From contig OY856414.1 in NCBI GenBank assembly GCA_963693085.1, forward strand, positions 263,859,001 to 263,923,000: 64,000 bases of DNA, written 5' to 3'. Shown piece by piece: positions 45,906 through 58,628 of this stretch; the first letter of the stretch is position 1, and each line of letters begins with the position of its first letter. This DNA comes from Alisma plantago-aquatica. Lineage: Eukaryota > Streptophyta > Magnoliopsida > Alismatales > Alismataceae. Made by a program: the position numbers and the translations under genes. The notes beneath the pieces are model-generated. The model did no database searches, was not told the origin of the DNA, and saw only the letters and a program-made list of their open reading frames with translations.

Positions 45906-48900
45906 ATCCTCTATATCAACTCATTGGGTTACTGGTGTTCGTTTTTCACCTCCTGGCATGCATGGCGACAAGCCACATGCAACTTCATCTTAGGCACCCA
46001 AAGTACTACTGCCACTTACTATCTTAATAGTATCAAGGTTTATGGCAAACTTAAAATCATGATCTCCTGTATGTCACGATTTCTCAAGGTTGATTCCTCG
46101 GAAACCCTAAAACACTCTATTCGCGGGGTTCACTTTCTTTTCCAAAGAAGCGCATCTGAGGTTCTACAACCATCCTTCCATTACAACAAGCCCTCGGCTG
46201 GCTAACCAAGCAACCACTAACTCGATCAACGGATCTCGTTACATCTGAGTGTTAGCCAAACATATATCCTTTTCCAAACTTAGGGCTAACCTAACAACCT
46301 CTTCTAGCCTCTAGCTAAACTAGACAGTTGCATCTCAACTAGAGCATCCATTACCACCTCACATCCTTATGTATTAGGTAATGTTGAAGACATACACCTC
46401 CATGTATTCCACTTATTATCTCATCTCGAACTCTAAATCTATCTTCATCAAGAAAACTCTGAGTTCATCCTCTTGGTTATCAAACTCAACCTTGTATAAC
46501 TCATATATTCCACATAGCTCATGATAAAAACATCCTCATAAGATGACTACCTTAGTTCTCTTGATGTTTGTAAACCATCCACATATCATACGCTCCACAA
46601 GGGTACGTTATTACCTCTATCCTCATACCTCATAACAACGTTTCAACTCACATCATCTTTATCCTTGGTGTATGGCATGCGTGCTACCCTATCTCTCATC
46701 CCCATAACGAGAGGAAATAAGCATTTGGCGGCCGTCTAAACACAAAGTTCTTCCCGTTCCAAGAGTAGAGATGGTGCATCCCACCTTGCCGGTACACCTT
46801 CCAATCTAGGTTGAAACGTGCAACACATGTCTCTACATCATGATCATCTCGATATCAAAGTTACTTTCATGAAAAACTGATCTCGAACCCACTCAGGTCA
46901 TCATACCATCCTTGGTCATCTCCTCTAGGTCTGTAGGGTGCCGACACTTTTGGGGTCATCCCTCCTCCCTTATGCATCCAGAGAGTGCCCTCCTCATCTG
47001 CCCTTTGGGTCCCATGAGTTCATGAAGGTGATCAATCTCCTAACCCATGGCCCTCAGACAATGATAACTGTTACGTCCCGACCCTATGGTCATGTGCAAC
47101 TAGGGAATTAGGCAACTCCTACTCCCATCGGTCTTATCCCTACCTGACCCTAGGATAGACTTAGGATTCTAACATAATACATGTCCAACTTAGAACCTTA
47201 CCCAAGTCTCCATCATCTCTCTCTGCATTCCGGGTCTGACTTACATCCTTTCTTAGGGGTCATGGCGACCTACCTACCTTGGTCAGGCCCTATACCGGTT
47301 ACCTCCATGGTAACACATCCACATGCACTTAGAGATGATTAACTATGGGTCTACAGGTTCATTCTCATACTATGTACTCTCCACTTAGCTTCTCAAGACT
47401 CTACGAGACCTCTTAAGGTTACCTCAAACCCAACAAAAGCTGATCCATACCCTACAAAAGGGTCCCTCTCCCAGGATGGGAGGAAACTATCTCTTGATAG
47501 CAACCAAGGTCACAAACGTCCCTACGTCTAGGGTTTACACCCACATGAGCACGCTTAGCCCTAGCGAGCTACTAAGGCACATAGCTAACAAACAAACCAC
47601 CTTCTAAATTATACTAGGTCTCCACGGTAGGTCATACTTGTTGTCAATCCTCAACATTTGACCAAGACCATACCTGCCCATGTCACCAACTTATATGCGG
47701 GGGTTCAACAAACATACACCTTAATCTGAGGGGTTTCCCTTTCCTCTAAACATGAGGAGTGTCATGCTCGAGTCTATGGAAACTCAAATCTCGTCATGCC
47801 CATCCGGTGCACCAGGTACTACTACTTCCCCTCTTAGGTCTAGGAACCCTAGGTTCACTTTTCTGCAAGAGCCGTCCAACCGCATGCTCGTCATTCTAAC
47901 CACGAACCCAGCATGTACGAGGTACATTACGCACGTCCTATTATCCTTCCATTAGAACAACACCTCAGAGTCGAGTCCTCCTCAAGGACAACCATCTAGG
48001 TATGAGGCCTTCCAACTTATTACTAAACCTCCTCAGGGTCTAAGGAACTCTTCTTCCTATCCTTAGAAGGTAAGCACTTATATCATCTGCACATAGGTAC
48101 CAACAACCTCATCCTTCTTTCAGGGTTTAGTTCCTCTAAAGGCAACCAAGAACCACAAGGACCATGCACGAGGCAACCACAACCATCTACTTAGGTCGTA
48201 ACATACTCAACTCCTCAGGGTTCCTCATATCCCGGAGTTTAAACTTCCATCCTTCTTGCTCGGGTTTTGCCCTCTTTCTCTAGAGCTATCCCTACAAACA
48301 ACCTTACCACTAGAGGTTCTCTCTCTAAGAAGGTAGATCAAGCTCTTATACAACACCTACATGGGTGAAACCCATGATCGATCAAACCTATGTTTGCTCA
48401 AGATTATCCATAGCTCTTTATGCTTATCTCATAAGCTATCCAACATGCTTTTCTGGCCACGGTTTCAAACTATTGCCAGCACTACTGACGTACCCAAGAT
48501 GCATACTATGCCATACTCATATTAGCCCATAGGGTTTCTATAGGGTCATCAATAACCTCATCGATGAAGGAGTTATCCTTCACCCCAACATGCACGACCC
48601 TTTCCCAGGTTGGGTCGTTCAAACGACACAAAGCCAACCAACGTCACATAGCTCATACTTCTCATAGGTACCCAAAACTAAAAGCATGTCAACCTACACA
48701 CATGGTCGACCATGACCTCCATCTCATCATGCCATCTCTCTCTCTAACCACCACTTAGGGTTAGGGTTAGCATCATCCTCAGAGGATGCGCCAGGTCTCT
48801 ACCTTTAATGGAGATCTCTGCCTCCAAGACCCACTCTCTACTCATCCTCCTGACAAGAAGATCTAACCTCAGGTCTCTCCTGAGGGTACGACAACACATG

Positions 48901-49085
48901 TCATATGACTTAAGCATGCAACTAATCTTTAGTTTATGCTTAAACTATTAAGCTTATGTCCAAGACATCTTATTTACATACTTTTAATTAATTTGGTGGA
49001 GGATTTCTTAACCTTATTATACATACCCTGACCTCAAGAGGGTGAGGAAGAGAGAGAAAAACCCTAAACCTTAGAATCTTAACAG
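45906..49085 (-). other. Remaining internal region of gypsy element 2
   Basis: Collinear with 18060-23060 of element 1, with the unoccupied hAT target site at 48866-48873. No readable protein motif. Confidence 0.65.
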
Positions 49086-49099
49086 AGTTAGGGTTTTTC

Positions 49100-50477
49100 T
49101 CTCTCTTCCTCGCAACACCGATCGATGTTTGCTGCAAGCGAGCGCCCCCTGCGTGGCTGAGCTGCTGGGTGTCGCCACCCTAGCACCTCCGACCCTTGTC
49201 CTCATCCTTCTTCCTCCTGGATCGACTCACTCCCTCCTCTGACGACAAGGGCAGCGAGAGAGCGCCCTGGTGCCCCCGCCACCATCCTCCTCGCCTATCG
49301 TCCTCTCTCCTCGCGGAGCCCTATGCGGGAGCGAGCGACACCCGTTCCAGGCGCACGTTCGCACCACCCCGATGACCACTGCTCCCTCAAGCGTCGACGC
49401 TGCTGTGCGTATGCCACCGGTGCTTACGGCCAACGCCCAAGATGCAACTCTGCGCCGACGTCCTCCTTCCTTACGTGTCCCGCAAAGAACGCCCCTCCGT
49501 GATTGGGTCGCCCTGTGCCGCACCATCACCGGAGTCGACCACTTTGTGTCATCGTCTTCAGCTACCGCCACGCCCTCAGAGATATAGACACCCAACCTCA
49601 TTGGGTTCCCTCTCCTGCCGCCTCCAATGCCCGACCTCTCCAGGTCTTCGAGTAGCACAACGCTACTGCTGCCGTTGCCAAGGCACACAAGTTGGGGAGG
49701 TCGTGCCCGTCCCAGCCATGTTGGCAGCAGCCAGACGCCACGACGTCACCCTCCCTGAGGTCGCGATGGCCTGCATCTGTTTTGCAGGTTTGCTCAAGGT
49801 ACTCCATGCTAAAGGACACATGGATCTCACCACGGCTAATGTGAAACTTCTCTGACGGCGAGGTGCTGCATGGGAGGGGGGTCCCTATATTTATATACAA
49901 ACCTAGGGAAACCCTAGTGGCTTCCACGTACAGAGAAATTAAGAGAGAGGGAGGTCCAAGAGTCATAGTTCCCTTCTTCGTACACCCATGTGAGATATAG
50001 ATATGGGTCACGGTTTCTTGATATGGAAAGAGTTTCTATTCTCATAAAACTTGACCACATATTCCTCTCGATAAACTCCCTCTAGGTTTCCGTTTCCTTT
50101 TCTCATTATCTTTATGTACCAAACTTCTCCTTTCCTTTAAACCATATTTCCTATTTCTCTAAGGAAACTTACATATTGTTCCATTATTTGGCTTCCAAGA
50201 AAAGGTGGATAATCTTTAAATTAATTATCTAGACCACATATTATCTTGGATTATCCTAGAAATCCTTTCATATTTTTATCATTATCTCAAATTTCCTTCT
50301 TAATATTGCATTAGTTGATTTCTTCTTTTTCTTTTACTCATGTTGAACTCATTAATATATTATGATTGCAAAGGGAATCCATTCAATACATATAATTCAC
50401 ACCATTCCCATAATCATACATTTATTGGGGGAAATTGCATTTCCCACCATATAAATCCAAAAATTGGGGTTGTAACA
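49100..50477 (-). repeat. Truncated 5' LTR of gypsy element 2
   Basis: Matches 43470-44845; begins abruptly after a TTAGGGTTTTTCTCTCTC junction and ends GTTGTAACA. Confidence 0.9.
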
Positions 50478-50482
50478 GTTTT

Positions 50483-51808
50483 GGTTCCCCATTGTTGGTA
50501 TTAGAGCTTGAGACCTTAACTCTAGATCCCAAGACCCCACGTGGGCAATGACCAAACCCTAAGTGTCATCTAACCCCACCCTTGATTCGTTCTAAAACTT
50601 AGGTCTATGATTGGTCCTATCCATAAAAAAGGCGTTCTACACACACTGTTCCTACAATATGCCACTGCCCGTTCTTCTTGCATCCCACATGAAGCCCCTT
50701 GGTCTTCCCTCCATTTATTCACGGTTTACCCTCTTTCTCGACTTTCAACCCACACATTAGCAACAACTACTGTAGTAGATGACCATCACGACCTAGTAGA
50801 TTCAGATGATTCTCCTTGTCTCTAGCTGCTGCAGTCTCCAACCTCTCTTTGTGGGCAGTAGACACAAGCCTTTGCTTTGACTGCCGTGAACTTTAGCTAT
50901 CAGTCAGCGCTCTCCTGTCACAGCCTATAGAGGCTTTACCCTACGCAACCCGATGGGCGCCCCTGGGACCAATGACAATAACAACGACCACCTTCATGGC
51001 CACAAGAAAAGGTCCTTGAGTCATCTCCGTTGCCGATGACAACATCCACATGTGAGGCCTCTGTCCTCCTGATATAGGACAAGTCACAGTCCCTAATCCA
51101 AAAGCATGAGAGTGCATCCAATTGTGCTTAATTAGTTATTAATTATGTTATTGTGTCTAGGGATTTTATTCACAATTATTTCACTGTTGGGAGCTGCTTG
51201 CAACATTTGATGACTTATTTGTGAGTTCTCAAATTAATTAGTTTAATACCCATTTAAGTTGGGTCATTAGTGGGAGTAAGCCAACTAGAGCTTCTTGTGA
51301 GTTATATGTATAAAACCATGCCAGGGGGTATTTTCCGGAGATTGAACTAGATGAATTAGTGTAATTTTAAAAGATGTGATTTGTATCAGTTGGTATCCAA
51401 GCAGCTGAAGCGCAACCAGTAGGGCAACAACTCACATTGCCAATAGTCATATGTTTAATGGGAAAACCAAAACATCATTTCAATGCTACAGTAAAAATGA
51501 TATCATAATTGATTATTTATGTATGACTGTATCCCTAGTAACGTGAAATGAGAATGTATATCCAGTGACTATATTAGTACAAGGAACTCTATGCAGGTCA
51601 ATAGTTTAATTTGTTAGGCTACACCCCAAGATTAGTCTTTCTAGAATACAGAATATATATTTGGCATGTCCTAGTTTGATTGGATATTTTTCTTGTGATT
51701 CATTTAAATTCTCCCTCAAGTAAAGAGATAATACTATTTTTGATGACGTATATCTATAATATATACTGTAGCAAACACATTTATCTTTCCCTGTTTGCTT
51801 TCTTGCAG
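50483..51808. other. End of intron 2
   Basis: A TTGGTATTAGAGCTTGAGA word near 50503 resembles a retroelement primer-binding site but no LTR is attached on the correct side. The rest is AT-rich, leading into the TTTCTTGCAG acceptor. Confidence 0.5.
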
Positions 51809-51997
51809 GTCAGAATGGTTGTTGATGAGAGTGTTGGAGGATTCGGCTTCACCAGAGCTAATGAGCTAATCAACGGGAAGGCTGCAATCATTGGCTTCTT
51901 GTTGCTCCTAGATTTTGAATTGCTGACTGGTAAAGGTCTTCTGAAGGGTACGGGCATACTGGACTTCATATATGCAGTTTCTAATGCATTCAGCTAA
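51809..51997 (+). CDS. PSB33: PSB33/LIL8-like chloroplast protein, exon 3 (residues 226-287)
   Basis: 189 bp including the stop TAA at 51995-51997; acceptor TTGCAG|GTCAG, phase 0. Residues 244-255 read ELINGKAAIIGF, the E-x-x-N-G-(R/K)-x-A-x-x-G signature of the LHC/ELIP/LIL superfamily, followed by a hydrophobic helix (about 250-264, LLLLDFELL) and TGKGLLKGTG. In this family the segment anchors the protein in the thylakoid membrane, with Glu244 and Asn247 as potential chlorophyll-contact positions. With exons 1 and 2 the protein is 287 residues, a complete length for a PSB33 homologue. No break or missing part is seen. Confidence 0.95.
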   Translation, partial: VRMVVDESVGGFGFTRANELINGKAAIIGFLLLLDFELLTGKGLLKGTGILDFIYAVSNAFS

Positions 51998-52531
51998 TGA
52001 GCACCTTGCAAGCTGGATCTTTTTTCTTTAGTGGAGTGGAGTTAAGACTGGATGGTCATAGAAGAAGGTACAAATACCCTGTTCAGAAATGAAAAGAGGA
52101 GGATTGTTTGTATTCTTTTCCTGTTTGGATTGGGGTATCGTTTCCGATTAAAATGTACTTCAACCCGTGAATGCTGTAAGATTCTAAAACCTCACGATTA
52201 CAGCATTCAATATACTATAGGAGCTGGTTGTTTTAAGCTCACATTTTTTGCTGCTTTCAAGAATTCGGGTTCTTTACAGCAGACCCATTTACGGTAGCAA
52301 CAGATTCCCCTCTAGTATAATCGTCCCACGACTAGGTCCTATGATAATGGTAGCCCTTCTTTACTTTGCCTATAGTTTACCTTAAGGTTAATGCAAAATC
52401 TAGAGGGGTACAGAGGTGCCTAGAATATATTTTTCTCAATCATTTATTGATCTAATAATGTGAAACTACGTTCGGTTGCATGGTTGTTATGCAAGGTTGG
52501 CGACCTGAAGGAGGAAGATCTCTCTAGACCC
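51998..52531 (+). other. 3' flank / probable 3' UTR of the PSB33-like gene
   Basis: T-rich sequence follows the stop (for example TTGTTTGTATTCTTTTCC near 52105). No perfect AATAAA was found close by; plant poly(A) signals are loose, so the cleavage site is not assigned. Confidence 0.4.
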
Positions 52532-52534
52532 CAA

Positions 52535-52947
52535 GCCCCTGTTTGGTTCGAGATTGAGATTGAGATTACGAAATCTAGATCGGGTTAGTCCGGGTTAGTC
52601 CATATATCCAAATTAGTTTATCTGGAGTCGATCCTGTTTTTGTTTGACAACCCAATTCCATTGCAAACACTCATTAAGCTGGACTGACCTCGTGACTTGT
52701 GTTTTTCAGTCTGACATATAAAACAAAATAACACAAAAGATAGAGTTAAATCTGGACTGGGTTCCCGAAATCCTACTGCTAGCAAGACTGAGTTGGTCCG
52801 GATTTTGGGACAACAGAACCCCGAAATGGGGCTGTTCTGGGATGTTGAACCAAACACTCATTTATGCCGACCCGGACCGGATAGTGTGCTGACGTGGCAC
52901 AAGAAGACAAGCCAAAATTCGGATTGGATCCTGAACCAAACAGGGGC
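52535..52947. mobile_element. MITE with GCCCCTGTTTGGTTC ends
   Basis: A perfect 15-bp terminal inverted repeat GCCCCTGTTTGGTTC, with CAA on both sides (52532-52534 and 52948-52950) as a possible 3-bp target duplication. This would fit a PIF/Harbinger-like MITE, though its usual target is TTA/TAA. It lies about 540 bp after the stop codon. Confidence 0.8.
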
Positions 52948-53771
52948 CAAACCTTCGGGAGGCCAGACACAAGAGATGGGTAAATAAAGGTCTAGCGCAA
53001 AACACAATTGGTGCAAGTACATCACTTTTTTTTTGAGAACCACGCAAAGGCATCACTTAATAAAAGTTTGTGATCGTAAAGTCCACTGAGGCCCTTGTAG
53101 GTTTGTTACACGACGTTTACACATGTAACTCATAAAAATTTGGCAGTGAGCAGAATATGATCCTATATGCTGGCCTTTTTGAAAGGAGAAAAATCGATCA
53201 GCCAACTCTAGTAGCTTAAACAATTTCCAAACTAAAAACAATTTAAAAAAATGATACACTTTGGTTGGATTGCACCTAACCTCATGTGCAATCAACCAAT
53301 TCCCTTATTACGAACTAGTTATGTTATTATATCACGTTTCGTGATAAGCCTTATCAGCTTGAAGTTGAACACTTAGTTGGGCATTATTCTGTGCTAAGGC
53401 TATATTAAGTCTTATTTTAAGAAATTTATACTACAGTTTTTTCTCCCTGGGGTACTGAAGTTAGCAAGAAAAACGTCTACAAGTGGATTTGTGAAGCCAA
53501 GAACAACAGGCAAACACCTTGGAAGGGGTACGTACTTGATAAAATGTCCTAGATTGGACGTTGCATGGTGGTATTGCTAATATGACCGGAAAATGTTGAA
53601 AGTTTCCGTGAACACATAATAGAATGACCATAAATAGAAGCCAGAGAAACCACAATCTAAAAACAGACCACAAACGAAAATTATCGCCAATTTTACAATG
53701 ACTGCACGAGTGAGGAATATATTTAAGCAAACTAACATGATATGAGAACTTTAGAGATGTGAAATAACGTC

Positions 53772-53834
<63 letters not shown>

Positions 53835-53835
53835 T
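53772..53835. repeat. Compound microsatellite (CT)n(CA)n
   Basis: CT dinucleotides run directly into about 12 CA dinucleotides. Confidence 0.95.
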
Positions 53836-55105
53836 CCCTAATGGAGCCTTCAACGATAAAACCCTGTCAGCGAGGCTGCTAGAAAGAACGGTTAAGTTCC
53901 ATCTTTGGTCTTTGTTCTATGCATCTCCATTCTCTAGCAAGTTCCCTCCCTTCAACCCCACCTTTTCTCTCCCTGCTCAAGTTGGTCGCTTTGTCCATTC
54001 CCTCTCTACCGCCACAACACCATGGCTTACTTGTGCGTCTATCTCCACTTGTAAGAAGAATGACAACAAGCGTGAAATAGCTACTGCCACTCAGGGTAAA
54101 TAACAACTTTACCTCTCTTGCGATGTCAAGCATCCTTCAAATTTCTAAGGGACACCACAACCGATATAGAGAAGCTAAAAAGGTCGAGTATGGCACATAT
54201 CAACAAATAGAGGCAGCGATATATACCATACAACATGCGATAAGGTAACTACTTCACCTCATACCTCTACTAACCCCAAACCCACTTCATACTTCTCTTA
54301 CGAACAATATGAACCAAGGAGGCAAGCATTCCAAATACAAAGTGCACAGTAGCATCGTGAGAAACCAGGAGCTGCCATCACGTGTGATGCTATAGACTAA
54401 CGTCAAACCGAGATGGGCGAGGGTTCAAGTTCGTAATAGGTACACCTTTGTTCTCTTCTTGTGTGACGACCTTGGGAGGCTGGCAGAAACCTCGACCTGG
54501 GAGAACCTCATGGCTAAGATCGGAGTCCAGGTTAATTGGGCGCTCGCCATCATCCGAACAAACACACGTGAGGCATGCATCATGATCTATATTGAGAGCA
54601 ACCGCTTTGTACCTACACCTCTGACCTTCATTGGTGATGCCCCGAACATAGTGCTTTTCCAAAGGTTCAAGGATCCTGACCAGGAATCGTCTACTCTAAA
54701 GGTGATGGTCTCCTCACCGTACCCAACTAGTATGCTTTGCAACACCAGCTCTGTGATGGCCATTACAATTAACCCCCTGTTGCAAGATCTATCACACTCG
54801 CATAAAACTCAAATAACTCAAACCTAAAGATGTAGCAATTTCTAAGGTAAATGGCATTGTTCAAGTATCTTCCCTTTTATCCAAAGACACATATTACTCC
54901 AGCATTCTATGATCATAGACATTAAACTTTCCCCTAAGAATATTAAAGGGAACCTCCCCATAAAAGGTGAAATCCACAATCTTTTTAGAATGCACATAAA
55001 ATAAATTCATTTGCAGTACAAGCGCTGTCACCCACCCATCAATGCTAACATAATATCAAGAGTACACTATCCACCCATAACACGATGTCTTAACATGCAT
55101 GTTAC
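53836..55105. other. Intergenic DNA, one unrecognised open frame
   Basis: A + strand frame of 122 codons at 54459-54827 has no motif I recognise and a minus-strand frame overlaps it; either may be retroelement debris. I do not call a gene. Confidence 0.4.
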
Positions 55106-57626
55106 TGTTGGTATGTATGACCAGAGAGCCAATCATATAATGATTGTAATGACATAACTTGTAAATGATTTGATTATTAATAAAGACAAACTTCTAATTT
55201 ATTCTGTTTGTTTAGTTTTTGAGATAATAAAATAACATAATAAATGTCTACAGAATGATATTACTCAACGACGTATGTCTTTAGGTTGAAGACCTGAATG
55301 ATGAGATCATACATATGTTAAAAGTATATGCGTTCTTGTTATGTCCCTGATCAGTTATTATTGTGGAAGGTAAATAGACAACAATAACACATAAAATCAG
55401 AGTGTGAGTTGGTTGATGATAGAATCTCATTAGTCACGATATAGCAAAATCAAACCAAGTACACATATACATGTTAAAGAATAGTGTATTGGATAGACCC
55501 ACCTTAAGAGTGATACATGGAAACCTTAACTAGACAAGTCAAAATCACATCTTATAGTGATGGTGGTGTTTGTGATTCTTAGACCTAAAATAACTGCACC
55601 CATCACATGTCATTCAGTACACTTTGACATCATCAAACATAATCTTGGAACATAGGTTGTTATAAAGGTGATGATTGGGTGACTGTGACACATGGGACTG
55701 ACTGTGAGTGATAGAGATGGGATTGTCCCTCCTATGAGAGTATGCTATCTAAGTCCACTTGAGTGAGCGAGAATGAGAAATACATAGCCATGTATGTGTG
55801 AGTCAATATATGATATTGAGCTTACACATATCTCATACAGTCTGTTATAGAAAGAAACATAGATTGAATGTTGAAGAGGATGATAGATCTATGCATCGAG
55901 TTTAATCTGGATATCAGTAACAAAGGAACTATACAAATACTGTTACACCATACACAGATTGTTGGTTGAAGTTGTTCTCCAACTTTCCATTTACTTAGAT
56001 AGCAATGATGTGTGACTAGACACCGCTCATTGCTTGTGATGTCATGGACATTCATTGCAAATGTAATATGGGACCTATAGGGTCACACACATAGGAACTC
56101 ATCTAGAAGAGGAGTTTACTCTTGAATGATGATTGAATCGATTACTAAAGTGTTTAGGTACTCAATTCACACAACAAATCAGCTGACTAGACTGCCAAAC
56201 GATCAGTTCAAGTGTTGAGACTGCCGTTTGGAGTGTCAGGAATTGTCCAAGTTCTATCTGAACTGGGAAGCGAGACGACCGTCTCATGGTTGTGAGACAA
56301 CCATCTCACGAGAGTGAGATGATCGATTAGTGGAGAAATTCGATTACATCAAGGATTAGTGCTGATGTCATGTTGAACATTAATTGGATTCAAATTAGCA
56401 ATTTATGTGTGATTGGGAAACATCACGAAGTGACCGTTTTGCTTAGCAAAATGTCTGTCTCTCATGCAAGATGAACGTCTAGATTACGAGACAATTGTTT
56501 TGGTTGCCACAGGTTGCGAAGTTTCCAGAATTGTAGCAAAAATTCGAGATCTTCCGGTCCCTTCCACTTCCGCATAGATTGGGAACCCTGGCCCTAATCC
56601 TACCTATAAATAGAAGGGTACTGGGGATTCCCAGAACACAACATAAACAATTGAGAATGAGTTGCTTTGAAAATTGTAGTCCTCTCTGGTTGTGGTAACC
56701 AAGAGAGACCAAACAAGTCATACTCAACTAGGGAGGGATAGCAAGAGAGAAACGATTGAGGATCATTATGGACAAAAAACCAAAATAGCACACTTCAATA
56801 AAAATATGTATTGAAATAGTACCAAAGTCATCTTAATTTCCGAAATAGCCCACTTTCTGGGGAAAGCGCCAACACTTTTGGCGTTTTACTGTTTCCGGGA
56901 CCAAAATCGCCAAAAAATTTGACGTTTTACTGTTTCTGAGACCAAAAGTGCCAAAAATATTGGCGTTTTACTACTTCCGAGACAAAAAAACATGGCGCGA
57001 TTTAAAGCAAAATAGATAAGCACTCCGGCTATTCACGTCTGCATTTTCTAAAGATGAACTGTCCGCTATGATTTTGCAACGTGCTGTGTCTCTTTCTTGG
57101 CCTCGTATCCACAAACGATGCTAATTTGGAAATTCACGCTGAGCTCACTAGTAAATACAAGAGTTTACTTTGGATCACGTCGCCATCCTGAGGCGTGTAC
57201 TGATATGAAGAAAGCAGTTGGAACGCCGCGGCAGGAGGAAATGAAAACGCCAGAACTGTTGGCGTATTTGATGAAAACGCCAGAGAGGTTGGCGTGTTTG
57301 GAGAAAATGCCATATTTCTGGTGTGTTCACTTTAAAACGCCGGCTTATTGGCGCTTTTCGGTCTAAAAAGCCCAATTTTTGGCACTTTCGGTCTAAAACG
57401 CCTAATTTTTGGCGCTTTCAGTCTAAAACGCCCAATTTTTGGTGCTTTTGGTTCCTGTCAAATTAAAATACCAAAAGTTCTGCCATTTTTGTGCCAAACT
57501 GGGCTACTACCGGAAATACGTTTGTAATCATGCTATCAATGTAAATATTTTTATTTGACCGTGCTATTTTAGTTTATAGTCCGATCAATATTGTGAGAGA
57601 GCATGTTGGTGACTAGTACACCAACA
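55106..57626 (+). mobile_element. Probable solo LTR, interrupted by a Mutator-like element
   Basis: Begins TGTTGGTATG and ends GTACACCAACA, a 7-bp TGTTGGT/ACCAACA inverted end typical of LTRs. A CTATAAATAG TATA-like box sits at 56604-56613 about 200 bp (without the insertion) before the end. No second copy, primer-binding site or coding region is present. The flanks GTTAC and GGAGG do not match as a target duplication, so the call is tentative. Confidence 0.45.
56770..57582. mobile_element. Mutator-like foldback MITE with GCCAA..TTGGC hairpins
   Basis: Terminal inverted repeats of about 95 bp begin GGAC and share AAAATAGCAC, AATAAAAATAT and AATTTCC/TATTTCC with AGCCCA. Flanks GATCATTAT (56761-56769) and GATCAATAT (57583-57591) match at 8 of 9, as expected of a MULE-type 9-bp duplication. 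Between the arms is an array of about ten imperfect hairpin words of the form AAAACGCC-N-TTGGCGTTTT. No transposase. Confidence 0.87.
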
Positions 57627-58623
57627 GGAGGGACAACTCCTTCCTATCCATTCTAGTAGGATGACAAGAGTTTTAGTTGGTCCATGTGGATTTCTCTAGA
57701 GGCAAGATGGCCTTTACCCGTCGCTAAGGAGGACACAACTAGTAGTCCGTGATGAGAGGAGCTTCTACAGACAATGACGTTCGAGTTTGCTATCCATGGA
57801 GGAGCAGTCAGATGAGTCCCAGTACAACCAGGAGCTCCATAGACATCGTCCGAGATATAGTGCACATCTATATTATTGAGGATTATCGCTAGAATTGCTC
57901 TAGGACCAGGTACATCTTTGTGAAACTATCCTTTCCATTGCATATTTATTGACACGATCTACTGGTTAATGGGAAATATGTCAGTAATTTTTTTCCACTG
58001 CCTATCTGATGCCCTATTTCCCTACAGTTAATACTCATACAACGACCAAAGAGGATTGTTTAAACCATGAACCACCTATAGGAACGTCCTTGTAGGCCCA
58101 TATAGGAGAGCCACCACCCCATCACTCTTTTGAGAAAATACTAGCTCAAAATTGCCTCTAGATCCATCAATAAACATGTTGTAACCTACCTCCACCCTTT
58201 CAAGTTTGTCACAAAAATCTCAAAAAGCACCTCATATCTAGGTACGACTAAGGAGATTGACATTCATGTTCCATTAACAACCATGTGTCTAATAGAGTGA
58301 CTACTAATGATAGGATCCTAAAGACATTCCCACCTCCATTAACAAAGAAAAGAATAAAGCTACAAGAAAACTAAGAGGATTAGATAGTTTCTCATTGATG
58401 TCGGTTTCCTGGAATATATAGGTTTTAAATTCCATTTTTTGATTCCAAGTTATTACCTCCTTTTGAAGTCTAATATTATTGAACAACTATTATTTTATCT
58501 CTTGAATGGAATCATTTATTTATTTAATTGATTATGCAAAAATGGTATTGGAAATAGTGGTTAACTGTGCTTTCATCTATGGTCCTCTCTTTTGAGAGTA
58601 ATGGGAGGAGGGACATGTTACAT
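57627..58623. other. Intergenic DNA without recognised feature
   Basis: No gene or element boundary recognised. Confidence 0.5.
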
Positions 58624-58628
58624 CTAGG

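Larger units (their letters stand above)
41194..50477 (-). mobile_element. Ty3/gypsy retrotransposon 2 with truncated 5' LTR, TSD GTTTT
   Basis: Same family as 14005-26376. Outer ends TGTAACGACCCC and TTGTAACA are flanked by exact GTTTT (41189-41193 and 50478-50482). The left (3') LTR is full (41194-44845, including a hAT insertion). The right (5') LTR retains only about 1.4 kb (49100-50477), so the other ~2.3 kb and the primer-binding site are deleted. The internal region 44846-49085 matches 17027-23300 of element 1 without the hAT insertion. Confidence 0.9.
26873..51808 (+). other. Intron 2 of the PSB33-like gene (24.9 kb)
   Basis: Bounded by GAG|GTAAAA and TTGCAG|GTCAG, phase 0. It holds a tandem duplication, a LINE relic, a Ty1/copia element with a SINE, two hAT elements, a small LTR element and a second gypsy element. 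Confidence 0.9.

Noticed and set aside
54459..54827. A 122-codon + strand frame as a small gene
   Set aside because: No recognisable motif or signal; an overlapping minus-strand frame is equally plausible as debris. Left uncalled.
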